Under the pieces are notes generated by a model. That model was not told where the DNA came from and searched no databases. It worked only from the letters and a program-made list of their open reading frames with translations. 42,002 nucleotides of DNA. It comes from CAKVLS01 sp045651685. Lineage in GTDB: Bacteria > Bacillota > Clostridia > Christensenellales > UBA1242. The stretch is taken from positions 1 to 42,002 of the forward strand of contig JAZRSV010000010.1 of the NCBI GenBank assembly GCA_045651685.1, in the 5' to 3' direction. Shown here one piece after another: positions 33,513 to 42,002 of this stretch; the stretch's first letter is position 1, and each line of letters opens with the position of its first letter. Both the position numbers and the translations under genes were made by a program.

Positions 33513-36098
33513 ATGGCTTTATCACCAATGATGCAACAATATATGCAAACAAAAGAGCAATACAAAGACTGCTTGCTTTTTTATCGTTTGGGCGACTTTT
33601 ATGAGATGTTCTTTGATGATGCTATTGCCGCATCAAAAGTTTTAGACTTAACACTAACCGGTAGAAATTGTGGCCTAGAAGAAAGAGCGCCAATGTGTGG
33701 TGTGCCTTATCATGCTGTAGATACATACATTGCAAAGCTTATAGACAATGGCTTTAAGGTTGCTATATGCGAGCAACTAACAGCACCAGAGCAAGGCAAA
33801 ATTGTAGCAAGAGATGTTGTTAGAGTTATAACACCAGGTACAGTTATTGAGAGCTCAATGTTAGACGAAAAGAAAAACAACTATATTGCAAGTATCTTTA
33901 AGACAAAAGCACAAGTAGGTGTTGCATATTGCGACATTACTACAGGCGAGTTTGTTGTGTCTCAATGCGAAGAAGACTATATGTCAAATCTAAATGACAT
34001 CTTGGTAAGAATAAGACCATCAGAGATTATTTGCAACGAAGAAACTTTACAAATAAACCAAAACCTTGCATGTGTAAAATTAAACATCATGCCAAAGTTT
34101 CAACCATACTATGAGTATGCATACGATTATGATACAGCATGCGACACTATAAAAAAACAATTAAATATATCTTCTTTGGTAGGACACGACTATGCAAAGC
34201 TTGACAATGCTATATGCGCTAGTGGTGCATTAATAAGATATATTTTAGAAACTCAAAAGCGAACATTAAACAGCATTAATAAAATTACTGTCGAAAAGAA
34301 CAATGAGTTTTTGTATATGGACATTGCAACATGTCGCAACCTAGAGCTTACCGAGACTATTCGCGATCAAAAGAAAAAGGGTAGTATCCTATGGCTTTTA
34401 GATAATACAAAAACAAGCATGGGTGCAAGACTTCTTCGTAGTTGGGTTTTGCAACCACTTACTAACCAAACAAAAATAAATGACCGACTAGACGCTGTAG
34501 AAGAATTAGTAAAGAACCCTATATTACTAAACGACATAACCTCTGTTATTAATAATATTAGTGATATACAACGCTTAACTGGCAAGATATCTTATGGCAG
34601 CATCATGCCTAGAGACTGCTTAATGTTAAAAAACTCACTAATTAACATACCAGATGTAAACCATCTAATTAGATCTCTAAAGAGCAAGCTAACTTCTAAT
34701 CTACTTGTAGATATAGATAAGATTAATGAGTTAACTGACTTTTTACAAAAAGCTATTGACGAAGACGCACCAAATGTTATTTCTGGCGGCGGCTTTATCA
34801 AAGAAGGCTTTAATACAGAGCTTGACCAATTAAAAAATGTTTCTCAAGAAGGTCAAAAATGGCTAACAGCACTAGAGGCAACCGAAAGAGAGCAAACTGG
34901 TATCAAAAACCTAAAAATAGGTTATACAAGAGTATTTGGCTATTATATCGAAGTTAGCAAAGCTCAACAAGATCAAATACCTTTTAGATATCAACGCAAG
35001 CAAACTGTAGCAAATCACGAAAGATATATAACAGAAGAGTTAAAACAAATAGAAGAAAAAATTCTTAACTCTGAAGAGTTGTCTATCAAATTAGAACAAC
35101 AAATATATACTCAAGCCAAAGAATACATGCAAACTTTGGTTAGCGACCTTCAAAAGGTTTCTACCGATATTGCTGTTTTAGACTGTTTGTGTTCTTTAGC
35201 ACAAGTAGCAATAAAGCATAATTATATAAAACCAACCATCAATAATGATATAAAAACTATTAATATCAAAGATGGTAGACACCCTGTAGTAGAGGCTTTA
35301 TTAAAAGATGATCAGTTTATACCAAATGATTGCTATTTGGATACAAAACAAGATCGTACTTTAATAATAACAGGCCCTAACATGGCAGGTAAGAGTACAT
35401 ATATGAGACAAGTAGCTGTTATTACACTGCTAGCTCATATAGGTAGTTTTGTGCCAGCAGAAAAAGCAGAGATTAGTATAACCGATCGCATATTTACCAG
35501 AATTGGCGCAACTGATGATCTTGCCTATGGACAAAGTACCTTTATGGTAGAAATGATCGAAGTTGCTAACATTATCAACAACGCAACCAAAGACAGCTTG
35601 TTAATTTTGGACGAAGTTGGTAGAGGCACATCAACATTTGATGGCTTGAGTATTGCTTGGGCTGTTTTAGAGTATATAACCAACAACATAAAAGCAAAGA
35701 CATTATTTGCAACTCATTATCACGAAATAACAGACCTAGAAGGACAATTAGACGGCGTAAAAAACTACAGAATCTCTGTAAAAGAATATAACAATAAAGT
35801 TATCTTCTTACGCAAAATTGTCCGTGGTGGCGCAAATAAAAGCTTTGGTATAGAAGTAGCATCTTTGGCTGGTATTAACGAAAATGTTATCAAACGCGCA
35901 CAAGAAATTTTGTACACTCTAGAAGAAAAAGACTTGTGCCATGACAGCAAACTTTTTGATGCTTCAGCACCAAAGCAAAGCAATTATAACTATAACGAAA
36001 TAATAAACTCTCTAAAAGATACCGACATGAATACAGTTTCACCGTTGATAGCTTTTGAGATATTAAACGATCTAGTACAAAAAGCAAAAAAGGAGTAA
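33513..36098 (+). CDS. mutS: DNA mismatch recognition ATPase MutS
   Basis: 861 residues: N-terminal mismatch-binding domain with the wedge motif GDFYEMF near residue 28, connector, lever and clamp regions, then the ABC ATPase with Walker A GPNMAGKST (621-629) and Walker B/signature region LILDEVGRGTSTFDG. A short C-terminal tetramerisation-like tail follows. AAAGGA lies 9 bases upstream of the ATG. mutL begins 4 bases after the stop, so mismatch recognition and downstream signalling are made from one message. Confidence 0.98.
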   Translation: MALSPMMQQYMQTKEQYKDCLLFYRLGDFYEMFFDDAIAASKVLDLTLTGRNCGLEERAPMCGVPYHAVDTYIAKLIDNGFKVAICEQLTAPEQGKIVARDVVRVITPGTVIESSMLDEKKNNYIASIFKTKAQVGVAYCDITTGEFVVSQCEEDYMSNLNDILVRIRPSEIICNEETLQINQNLACVKLNIMPKFQPYYEYAYDYDTACDTIKKQLNISSLVGHDYAKLDNAICASGALIRYILETQKRTLNSINKITVEKNNEFLYMDIATCRNLELTETIRDQKKKGSILWLLDNTKTSMGARLLRSWVLQPLTNQTKINDRLDAVEELVKNPILLNDITSVINNISDIQRLTGKISYGSIMPRDCLMLKNSLINIPDVNHLIRSLKSKLTSNLLVDIDKINELTDFLQKAIDEDAPNVISGGGFIKEGFNTELDQLKNVSQEGQKWLTALEATEREQTGIKNLKIGYTRVFGYYIEVSKAQQDQIPFRYQRKQTVANHERYITEELKQIEEKILNSEELSIKLEQQIYTQAKEYMQTLVSDLQKVSTDIAVLDCLCSLAQVAIKHNYIKPTINNDIKTINIKDGRHPVVEALLKDDQFIPNDCYLDTKQDRTLIITGPNMAGKSTYMRQVAVITLLAHIGSFVPAEKAEISITDRIFTRIGATDDLAYGQSTFMVEMIEVANIINNATKDSLLILDEVGRGTSTFDGLSIAWAVLEYITNNIKAKTLFATHYHEITDLEGQLDGVKNYRISVKEYNNKVIFLRKIVRGGANKSFGIEVASLAGINENVIKRAQEILYTLEEKDLCHDSKLFDASAPKQSNYNYNEIINSLKDTDMNTVSPLIAFEILNDLVQKAKKE

Positions 36099-36102
36099 AA
36101 CC

Positions 36103-38028
36103 TTGTCAAAGATAAATGTTCTTGATAGTTCTATCTACAACAGAATAGCAGCTGGCGAAGTTGTCGAAAGACCATCATCTATAGTAAAAGAATTGGTAGA
36201 AAATAGTATTGACGCTGGTGCAACACATATTGTTATCGAAATTCAAAATGGTGGCACCAAAAGCATCAAAATAAGTGATAATGGTAAGGGTATCGAGTTT
36301 GAAGACCTTACAAAGGCATTTTTACCACACGCAACCAGCAAAATCGCTACAGTAGATGATTTGGATAGTATTGCCACATTAGGTTTTAGAGGTGAGGCTT
36401 TAGCAAGTATTGCATCTGTAGCTCAAGTGACACTTTTGTCAAAGACAGCAGATTGTGATTTTGGTGGCGAGATCTATGTCGAAGGTGGTAAAATATCAAA
36501 ACCTGTTCAAAAGGGCACACCTAATGGCACATACATTTCTGTAAACAATCTATTCTTTAATACACCTGCTAGAGCAAAGTTTCTAAAGAGTGATCGCACA
36601 GAAGAAAGCTATATCACCAACATTGTTAGTAGATTTATTTTGGCTAATCCTAATATTGCTTTTAAGTACATTACCGACAACAAAACCGTTTTTCAAACAC
36701 AAGGTATTGACCTTGCCGAAGCTATTTTTGTTATCTACGGCAAAGAAGCAGTTAATAACATTTTGGATGTAGAATATCAAAGCGGCGATATAAGTGTAAG
36801 AGGTTTTGTAGGCAACCCAATATATACAAAGCCAAACAAAACATATCAAACACTAATTATTAATGGCAGATATGTTATAAACAGCTTAATATCAACTGCC
36901 GTATATAACGCCTTTGAAAATTATATTATGAAAGGTAGATTTCCTTTTTATGTATTGCATCTAAATATACCTTTTGATCAAATAGATGTAAATGTACATC
37001 CAAACAAACTTGATGTTAGATTTCAGGCGAGCAACCACATATATACTATAATTAATAACGCTGTTGCTACTGCATTGCTAAATGCAAACAATATACTTAA
37101 TGTTAGCGGAGAAGAAGTTGCAACTCAAACGCCAATAGAAACACTAACTCAAGAGACAAAACCACTACAACAAGTGACAGGTCATAGTTTTAGCCAAAAT
37201 ATTAGCGAAAATGCAACCAGTACTATGCAAAATATTTCAACAGAGACACACAGTACTATGCAAACTAATAGTATTATTCAAGCTATGCAAACAGCTACAA
37301 TATACAATTCTAAAAGCTTTGGGTCAGAAGAAGCAACCTTAAAGCAAGATGATGGCATGTTCTTTGATATTTTAACAAAGGTAAAAGCTATCAACCAAAA
37401 CGAAACTCAACCTGTTGTAGAGCAAAAACAAGAAGAATTTTTGTCTTCTAGCAATATCTCTAACCACAAGGTTATAGGTAGCGTATTTAAGACTTATATT
37501 ATTGTAGAAAAGCAAGAAAATCTATATTTTATAGATCAACACGCAGCTCACGAAAGACTTATTTTTGATAGATTTTGTGCAATAAATGACAATAACAAAC
37601 ATACCTCTCAAGACTTGTTAGTACCTTATAGTTTTAAGGTAAATTCGCTAGAGGCAACGCTTCTTCAAGATAACATTGCAAGTTTTGAAGATCTTGGTTT
37701 TGGTATAGAAGAATTTGGCAATTTGACTTATAGAATAACTAGAGTGCCAAGTGATTTGAGCAATATTAATCTTCAAGAATTTACAGAAGATTGCCTAAAA
37801 AATCTTAACAAAATTTCTACTACCAATTCTCCAATAAAACACTTTTTGGCCACTTCTGCATGCAAAGCTGCAGTAAAAGCTGGACAAGAGTTAAACCAAA
37901 CAGAAATTGATACATTGCTAGATCAGTTTAACTCTAGCAAAACAACACTATTGTGCCCACATGGCAGACCAATATGTGTCAAAATACAAAAAACCGATAT
38001 AGACAAATGGTTTAAGAGGATTTTATAA
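36103..38028 (+). CDS. mutL: DNA mismatch repair protein MutL, TTG start
   Basis: 641 residues. The start is TTG 36103 with AAAGGAG 8 bases upstream, giving the normal N-terminus SKINVLDSSIYNRIAAGEVVERP. GHKL ATPase motifs are complete (ELVENSIDAGAT, ISDNGKGI, TLGFRGEALASIA). A low-complexity linker rich in Thr/Gln (about 340-455) separates the C-terminal endonuclease domain: DQHAAHERLIFD (478-489), ACKAAVKAG and CPHGRP. The usual motif DQHA-x2-E-x4-E ends here in Asp instead of Glu. Endonuclease activity is expected, as in other bacteria without MutH. Its stop overlaps the miaA start by one base (TAATG). Confidence 0.96.
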   Translation: MSKINVLDSSIYNRIAAGEVVERPSSIVKELVENSIDAGATHIVIEIQNGGTKSIKISDNGKGIEFEDLTKAFLPHATSKIATVDDLDSIATLGFRGEALASIASVAQVTLLSKTADCDFGGEIYVEGGKISKPVQKGTPNGTYISVNNLFFNTPARAKFLKSDRTEESYITNIVSRFILANPNIAFKYITDNKTVFQTQGIDLAEAIFVIYGKEAVNNILDVEYQSGDISVRGFVGNPIYTKPNKTYQTLIINGRYVINSLISTAVYNAFENYIMKGRFPFYVLHLNIPFDQIDVNVHPNKLDVRFQASNHIYTIINNAVATALLNANNILNVSGEEVATQTPIETLTQETKPLQQVTGHSFSQNISENATSTMQNISTETHSTMQTNSIIQAMQTATIYNSKSFGSEEATLKQDDGMFFDILTKVKAINQNETQPVVEQKQEEFLSSSNISNHKVIGSVFKTYIIVEKQENLYFIDQHAAHERLIFDRFCAINDNNKHTSQDLLVPYSFKVNSLEATLLQDNIASFEDLGFGIEEFGNLTYRITRVPSDLSNINLQEFTEDCLKNLNKISTTNSPIKHFLATSACKAAVKAGQELNQTEIDTLLDQFNSSKTTLLCPHGRPICVKIQKTDIDKWFKRIL

Positions 38029-38945
38029 TGCTTCCAAAAGTATTAGTTATAGCAGGACCAACTGCAAGTGGCAAAACAAGTATAGGGGTAGAATGTGCCA
38101 AGCTTTTTAATGGTGAAATTATTTCTGCCGATTCTATGCAAATCTACAAAGGTATGGACATTAATACCGCCAAAGTTACCGAAGAAGAGATGCAAGGTAT
38201 ACCTCACTATATGTTAGATGTGGTAACACCTGATCAACCTTACTCTGTTAGCGAATATAGAGATGCCGCAAGAAAGCATATTGACGATATTTTGTCTAGG
38301 GGCAAACTGCCAATTATTGTTGGTGGTACAGGCCTATATATTAGAGGCATTTTGTACGATTATAATTATTCTAACGCAATAAAAGACGACTCTATCAGGC
38401 AAAAATACGAAAATATTTTGGCCGAAAAAGGTGTAGAGTATTTGCACGATTTATTAAAACAAGTTGACCCAGAAAGTGCTGCAAATATACATCCAAACAA
38501 CACAAAAAGAGTTATTCGCGCATTAGAGATTTTTGACACAACTGGCTCTAAAAAAAGTGTACAACAAGACATAAAACAACACTACGACTATACAATGGTA
38601 GTGTTAGATATACCTAGAGAAAAATTATACGAAAGAGTTAACAAAAGAGTAGACATAATGCTTGAGCAAGGGGGACTTGCAGAAGCAGAACACTTTATAA
38701 AAACCTTGCCAAAAGACTGCCAAAGCATGCAGGCTATTGGCTATAAAGAATTTATGCCTTATTTTGACCATACAAAGACTTTAGAGCAAGTTTGTGATGA
38801 CTTGCGACAATTTACACGCAATTATGCAAAAAGGCAAATAACCTATTTTAAGGGCTTTGAAAACGCTGTATGGTTAGACCCATTAACACAAAAAGAAACT
38901 ATTTTTAATTTAGTTAAGGAGAACTTTTGCAATGATAATAGATAG
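38028..38945 (+). CDS. miaA: tRNA dimethylallyltransferase MiaA
   Basis: Adds the isopentenyl group to A37, the substrate of MiaB. 305 residues with P-loop GPTASGKT (10-17), ISADSMQIYKGMDI, GGTGLYIRGILY and the RQITYFKG block in the last fifth. It overlaps mutL by one base and ynbB by 14, showing tight coupling. No separate strong ribosome binding site is seen, so translation probably depends on reinitiation after mutL. Confidence 0.97.
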   Translation: MLPKVLVIAGPTASGKTSIGVECAKLFNGEIISADSMQIYKGMDINTAKVTEEEMQGIPHYMLDVVTPDQPYSVSEYRDAARKHIDDILSRGKLPIIVGGTGLYIRGILYDYNYSNAIKDDSIRQKYENILAEKGVEYLHDLLKQVDPESAANIHPNNTKRVIRALEIFDTTGSKKSVQQDIKQHYDYTMVVLDIPREKLYERVNKRVDIMLEQGGLAEAEHFIKTLPKDCQSMQAIGYKEFMPYFDHTKTLEQVCDDLRQFTRNYAKRQITYFKGFENAVWLDPLTQKETIFNLVKENFCNDNR

Positions 38946-40161
38946 CAGAATAACAAAAGCAGAACAAGACTTAAAAGTTCAATTTCAAATGCTAGAAGAT
39001 ATTGCCTTGTACAATCAAGACAAAATTCTAAAAGCTTTTCAAGATAACAATATCGCTTTAAGACACTTTGTTGGTTCAACAGGTTATGGTTATGACGATA
39101 TTGGTAGAGATACATTGTCAAAAGTTTTTGCACAATGTGTAGGGGCAGAAAGTTCTATTGTTTCGCCTGCATTGGCTGGTGCATCTCACGCACTAAAAGT
39201 AGCTTTGTACGGTATGTTAAGACCTAATGATGTTATGTTGAGCATCACAGGCAAACCATACGAAACTCTTGACGAAGTTATCTTTGGCAAAGAAGGCGAA
39301 GACATCGGCAGCTTAAAGGATTTTGGCGTAAAATATATTCAAGTAGATTTTACAGACGATGGCGAGTTGGACGAAGAAAAGATTATAGAATATGCAAAAA
39401 CCAACCCAAAACTTATATATATCCAACGCTCTAGAGGTTATTTTTGGAGAGACGCTTTATCTGTAGAAAAAATAGAAGACATCATTAAAAAAATAAAACA
39501 GGTTAATACAACTTCTTACATAATGGTAGACAACTGTTATTGCGAGTTTGTACAAACAAAAGAACCTACCGATGTAGGCGCAAATATTATCGTTGGTTCA
39601 TTTATGAAAAACCCTGGTGGTGGATTAGCTCCAAACGGAGCATATATCGCTGGCGATCAAAAATGTATCGATTGGATTGCAGGTGCATTTACATCACCAT
39701 CACTAAAGTTAGAAATAGGCTCTTATGAGGCAGGTTATAGATTATTTTATCAAGGTTTGTTTATGGCTGCACACACAGTTTTGCAAGCGCTAAAATCATC
39801 TATGATATTTGGCAAAGTATTGCAAGATGTTGGCTACAAAGTTTTGCCAAAAGCAGGCGAGAACCTTTATGACATTACAAGATCTATTGAACTTGGCAAT
39901 AGAGAAGATATGTTGCAATTTTGCAAAGCAATACAACATGCAACTCCTGTTGATAGTTTTTCTACACCAGAACCATGCGAAATGCCTGGATACAAAGACC
40001 CAATCATTATGGCAGCAGGTTCTTTTGTACAAGGTGCATCTATAGAATTATCTTGTGATGGCCCAGTAAAACCACCTTATATTGTTTATATGCAAGGTGC
40101 TTTAACCTACGAACAAGCAAAGTTAGCTCTTAACAAATGCTTGCAATATATGAATAAATAA
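38932..40161 (+). CDS. ynbB: Methionine gamma-lyase family / YnbB (aluminium resistance) PLP protein
   Basis: 409 residues, fold-type I PLP enzyme of the PF06838 family. The PLP lysine is K226 in GSFMKNPGGGLAP; VDNCYCEF supplies the cofactor-ring aspartate. Members are annotated as methionine gamma-lyase-like or aluminium resistance proteins, but the physiological substrate is not established. The gene follows miaA in Bacillus and Clostridia too (hfq, which often lies between, is absent). AAGGAG is 10 bases upstream of the ATG, within miaA. Confidence 0.92.
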   Translation: MIIDSRITKAEQDLKVQFQMLEDIALYNQDKILKAFQDNNIALRHFVGSTGYGYDDIGRDTLSKVFAQCVGAESSIVSPALAGASHALKVALYGMLRPNDVMLSITGKPYETLDEVIFGKEGEDIGSLKDFGVKYIQVDFTDDGELDEEKIIEYAKTNPKLIYIQRSRGYFWRDALSVEKIEDIIKKIKQVNTTSYIMVDNCYCEFVQTKEPTDVGANIIVGSFMKNPGGGLAPNGAYIAGDQKCIDWIAGAFTSPSLKLEIGSYEAGYRLFYQGLFMAAHTVLQALKSSMIFGKVLQDVGYKVLPKAGENLYDITRSIELGNREDMLQFCKAIQHATPVDSFSTPEPCEMPGYKDPIIMAAGSFVQGASIELSCDGPVKPPYIVYMQGALTYEQAKLALNKCLQYMNK

Positions 40162-40162
40162 T

Positions 40163-40199
40163 AAAAAAAAGAACATCAAAAACTGATGTTCTTTTTTTT
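40163..40199. terminator. Bidirectional terminator between ynbB and lexA
   Basis: A perfect 16-bp palindrome: eight As plus GAACATCA (40163-40178), loop AAAAC, TGATGTTC plus eight Ts (40184-40199). Each strand ends in a T run, so it serves both converging transcripts. Confidence 0.93.
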
Positions 40200-40202
40200 G
40201 TT

Positions 40203-40814
40203 TTATATGTTTCTTATCAAACCTACAACTTTGCCAACAATATCTACATCAAAGCAATATATTGGCTCCATTGTATCATTTTCTGGTTGTAGTCTAAAGT
40301 GGCCTTCTTCTTTATAAAATCTCTTTACAGTAGCGCTGCCATTTACCATTGCAACTACAATTTCAGAGTTGTCAGCATAATTTTGTTGTTTTACAATTAT
40401 TTTGTCACCGTTATATATGCCAGCATTTATCATACTGTCACCACGAACAGTTAACATAAACAAATCACTGCCTTTGAACAAGTTGTTAGGTACTTGGTAT
40501 ACATCTTCGTAGTTTTCGATAGCAAGAATAGGTTTACCTGCAGCAACTTCGCCTATAAGTGGTATCTTGATAAAAGACTCTTTTTGTTCTTTTTTAGAGT
40601 AGTCTTGTACAACTTCGATAGCTCTATTTTTGTTGGCATTGCGTTTGATTTTGCCCATTTCTTCTAGCTTGCCCAAATAATAGAATATAGTAGAAGTTGA
40701 TTTTACATCCATTTCATCAGCAAGTTCTCTAACAGAAGGTGGGTAGCCTTTTTCGGTAAGATAAATATTGATAACTCGCATCATTTTTTCTAGAGTTCCG
40801 GTTAATCTTGACAT
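40203..40814 (-). CDS. lexA: SOS repressor LexA
   Basis: 203 residues: N-terminal winged helix (PPSVRELADEMDVKSTSTIF, 25-44) and C-terminal S24 peptidase. The self-cleavage site is A92-G93 in EVAAGKP, and the catalytic dyad is S127 (RGDSM) and K164 (TVKRF). On DNA damage RecA filaments stimulate cleavage and derepress SOS genes. A LexA-type box overlaps its own -35, which implies autoregulation. There is no strong ribosome binding site (GTGAGAA just before the ATG). Confidence 0.97.
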   Translation of the reverse strand: MSRLTGTLEKMMRVINIYLTEKGYPPSVRELADEMDVKSTSTIFYYLGKLEEMGKIKRNANKNRAIEVVQDYSKKEQKESFIKIPLIGEVAAGKPILAIENYEDVYQVPNNLFKGSDLFMLTVRGDSMINAGIYNGDKIIVKQQNYADNSEIVVAMVNGSATVKRFYKEEGHFRLQPENDTMEPIYCFDVDIVGKVVGLIRNI

Positions 40815-40856
40815 ATTTTTCTCACTTTTGTAAAAAAATTTGTTTTATTATATAAA

Positions 40857-40885
40857 AATATATCATACAAAAAGCAGTTTGTCAA
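40857..40885 (-). promoter_or_regulatory. Promoter of lexA
   Basis: Minus strand: TTGACA (40885-40880), 17 bases, TATATT (40862-40857); start near 40850, leader about 35 bases. Confidence 0.8.
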
Positions 40886-40896
40886 ACATCTGTTCG
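40883..40896 (-). promoter_or_regulatory. LexA operator (SOS box)
   Basis: CGAACAGATGTTTG on the minus strand matches the Bacillota LexA box CGAAC-N4-GTTCG with one substitution. It overlaps the -35 of lexA by three bases, so bound LexA would block RNA polymerase. Confidence 0.82.
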
Positions 40897-40911
40897 ACAT
40901 TTTACTAACAA

Positions 40912-41961
40912 TTATTCGTCTCTTAATTTTACCTTGTTAGCAACAGCTCTTCTTGCATCTTCACTAATTGCAGCATAGTGCTTTTTGGTAGTATTAACAT
41001 CTTTGTGTCCCAAAACATCTGCTACGATATAGATATCTTGTGTCTCTCTATACAAATTTGTACCATAAGTACTGCGTAGTTTGTGTGGGGTAATATGTTT
41101 TAGTGGTGTCACAACAGAACTATATTTTTTTACTAATTTTTCTACAGCTCTAACACCTATGCGTTTGTGTTGCAAAGATACAAACAAAGCTTTTTCTTCT
41201 TTTGGTATATCTTTATCAGCGTTGCGTTCTTCTAGATAGTGAAGCAAGCTGTTTCGTACTTCATCCGAAAAATACAATACAACTTGATTGCCACCTTTTC
41301 GGGTTATCTTAAAGCCATTAACATTAAAATCGACATCTTCGACATTAATACCAACTAACTCGCTAATACGAATACCAGTACCCAAAAAAAGCGTCAAAAT
41401 AGCAACATCTCTAACTTTTGTGTGTTTGTTAAAACTTTGTTGCATTTTTGTTAACATATCTGCATTTTCTGCCTGATCAATTAACTTTACAACTTCGTCA
41501 ACTTCTAGTCGTATTATTTCTTTGTCATGTATTTTTGGAGCATCTACCTTGCTAGATACATTAGCAGTTATTTTTTCTTTCTTAAAAAAGTATTTTAGGG
41601 TAGACCTAATTGCAGATAACTTGCGAGCTTTTGCTCTTTCGTTATTGGTGTAAGTTTGACCATTGTATGTATAATAATTTAGATAACTTAAGTATCTTTC
41701 GATATGGCTAGCAGTTATTCTATCAAGATCTTGTATTGTAAGTTGATTTGCAGCTTTGCCAAAAAACTCTGGTATTTCTTTTATAAGAAAATCAAAAAAT
41801 ATTTTCATGTCATTGGCATAATTAATACGAGTAAGCGGAGTAGTTCTACTTTCTACGCCGACAAAATACTCTGCCATAAAATATGGCAGTTCTCTCAAAG
41901 CTTCTTTGAGTTTTATGACATTTTTATTGTTTCTTTCTACAAAGTAATTATTATCACTCAT
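40912..41961 (-). CDS. Tyrosine recombinase of the XerC/XerD type
   Basis: 349 residues. An N-terminal SAM-like core-binding domain (about 25-130) precedes the catalytic domain. The full set of active residues is visible: R198 (GTGIRIS), K222 (TRKGGN), H293 and R296 (PHKLR), H319 (LGHKD) and the nucleophile Y329 (KKHY). AGGTGAT lies 5 bases before the ATG. It is somewhat longer than XerC/XerD (about 300) owing to an insert near 95-110 and the N-terminal 25 residues. Placement beside lexA, with no other phage genes, suggests a chromosomal recombinase, possibly the dimer-resolving enzyme working with FtsK; a mobile-element integrase cannot be excluded because the upstream side is cut off. Confidence 0.9.
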   Translation of the reverse strand: MSDNNYFVERNNKNVIKLKEALRELPYFMAEYFVGVESRTTPLTRINYANDMKIFFDFLIKEIPEFFGKAANQLTIQDLDRITASHIERYLSYLNYYTYNGQTYTNNERAKARKLSAIRSTLKYFFKKEKITANVSSKVDAPKIHDKEIIRLEVDEVVKLIDQAENADMLTKMQQSFNKHTKVRDVAILTLFLGTGIRISELVGINVEDVDFNVNGFKITRKGGNQVVLYFSDEVRNSLLHYLEERNADKDIPKEEKALFVSLQHKRIGVRAVEKLVKKYSSVVTPLKHITPHKLRSTYGTNLYRETQDIYIVADVLGHKDVNTTKKHYAAISEDARRAVANKVKLRDE

Positions 41962-42002
41962 ACAAAATCACCTAACTTTATTTAAGTCGGAGGCCAAGCG
42001 GT

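Noticed and set aside
40912..41961. Tyrosine recombinase as evidence of an integrated mobile element
   Set aside because: No other phage or transposition genes, no direct repeats or att-like sites are seen, and its neighbours are core genes with the same base composition.
41984..42002. Possible tRNA start at the right edge (GCCAAGCGGT resembles a D-arm)
   Set aside because: Only about 19 bases are visible, the base at position 8 would not be U, and no acceptor or anticodon arm can be tested; a longer sequence is needed to judge.

Overview
The window reads as a chromosomal housekeeping segment from an AT-rich Bacillota, most likely a Clostridia-type lineage with a compact genome. The evidence is gene content and order: a T-box before thrS, a YtxC-like sporulation protein, infC-rpmI-rplT, yebC, ruvCAB-queA-tgt-yajC-yrzE-secDF-recJ, rpsO-pnp-ylxY-mlpA, ftsK, rimO-pgsA-cinA-recA, miaB-mutS-mutL-miaA-ynbB and lexA. 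In better known Bacillota these fall in separate neighbourhoods; here they are packed end to end. The standard code fits: UGA is a stop, seen once (rimO), and tryptophan is always UGG. I see no insertion sequence, prophage, CRISPR array or complete RNA gene.

Layout. 1-663: 3' part of a ytxC-like gene. 664-2844: consensus promoter, threonine T-box (specifier ACC), a tiny possible leader ORF, then thrS. 2845-4187: infC leader with attenuator, infC with an AUU start, rpmI, rplT, terminator. 4207-5740: ysgA-like rRNA methyltransferase and yebC. 5805-6954, minus strand: two unrecognised acidic genes with their own promoter, inserted between yebC and ruvC. 7052-10264: ruvC, ruvA, ruvB, queA; then tgt. 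11472-15062: yajC, yrzE, secD, secF. 15119-17509: recJ. 17564-20167: rpsO with structured leader, then pnp. 20202-22315: polysaccharide deacetylase-like ylxY and M16 peptidase mlpA. 22371-29790: ftsK, rimO, pgsA, a degenerate cinA, recA. 29752-32037, minus strand: class A penicillin-binding protein. 32090-40199: miaB, mutS, mutL, miaA, ynbB. 40203-41961, minus strand: lexA and a tyrosine recombinase.

Functionally the genes cover translation (thrS, infC, rpmI, rplT, rpsO), tRNA and ribosome modification (queA, tgt, miaA, miaB, rimO, ysgA), recombination, repair and its control (ruvABC, recJ, recA, mutSL, lexA), RNA turnover (pnp), chromosome segregation (ftsK), protein export (yajC, secDF) and envelope synthesis (pgsA, PBP, ylxY).

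The best candidates for something new are: the unknown gene pair at 5843-6887, whose products share an N-terminal signature and whose promoter lies between inverted repeats; a SecD/SecF pair in which both conserved intramembrane aspartates are replaced; and a full-length CinA homologue with both active sites eroded. Smaller curiosities are the AUU start of infC, a probably leaderless miaB transcript from interleaved divergent promoters, a recA terminator embedded in the opposing PBP gene, and a ribosome binding site inside a terminator-like stem before yrzE.
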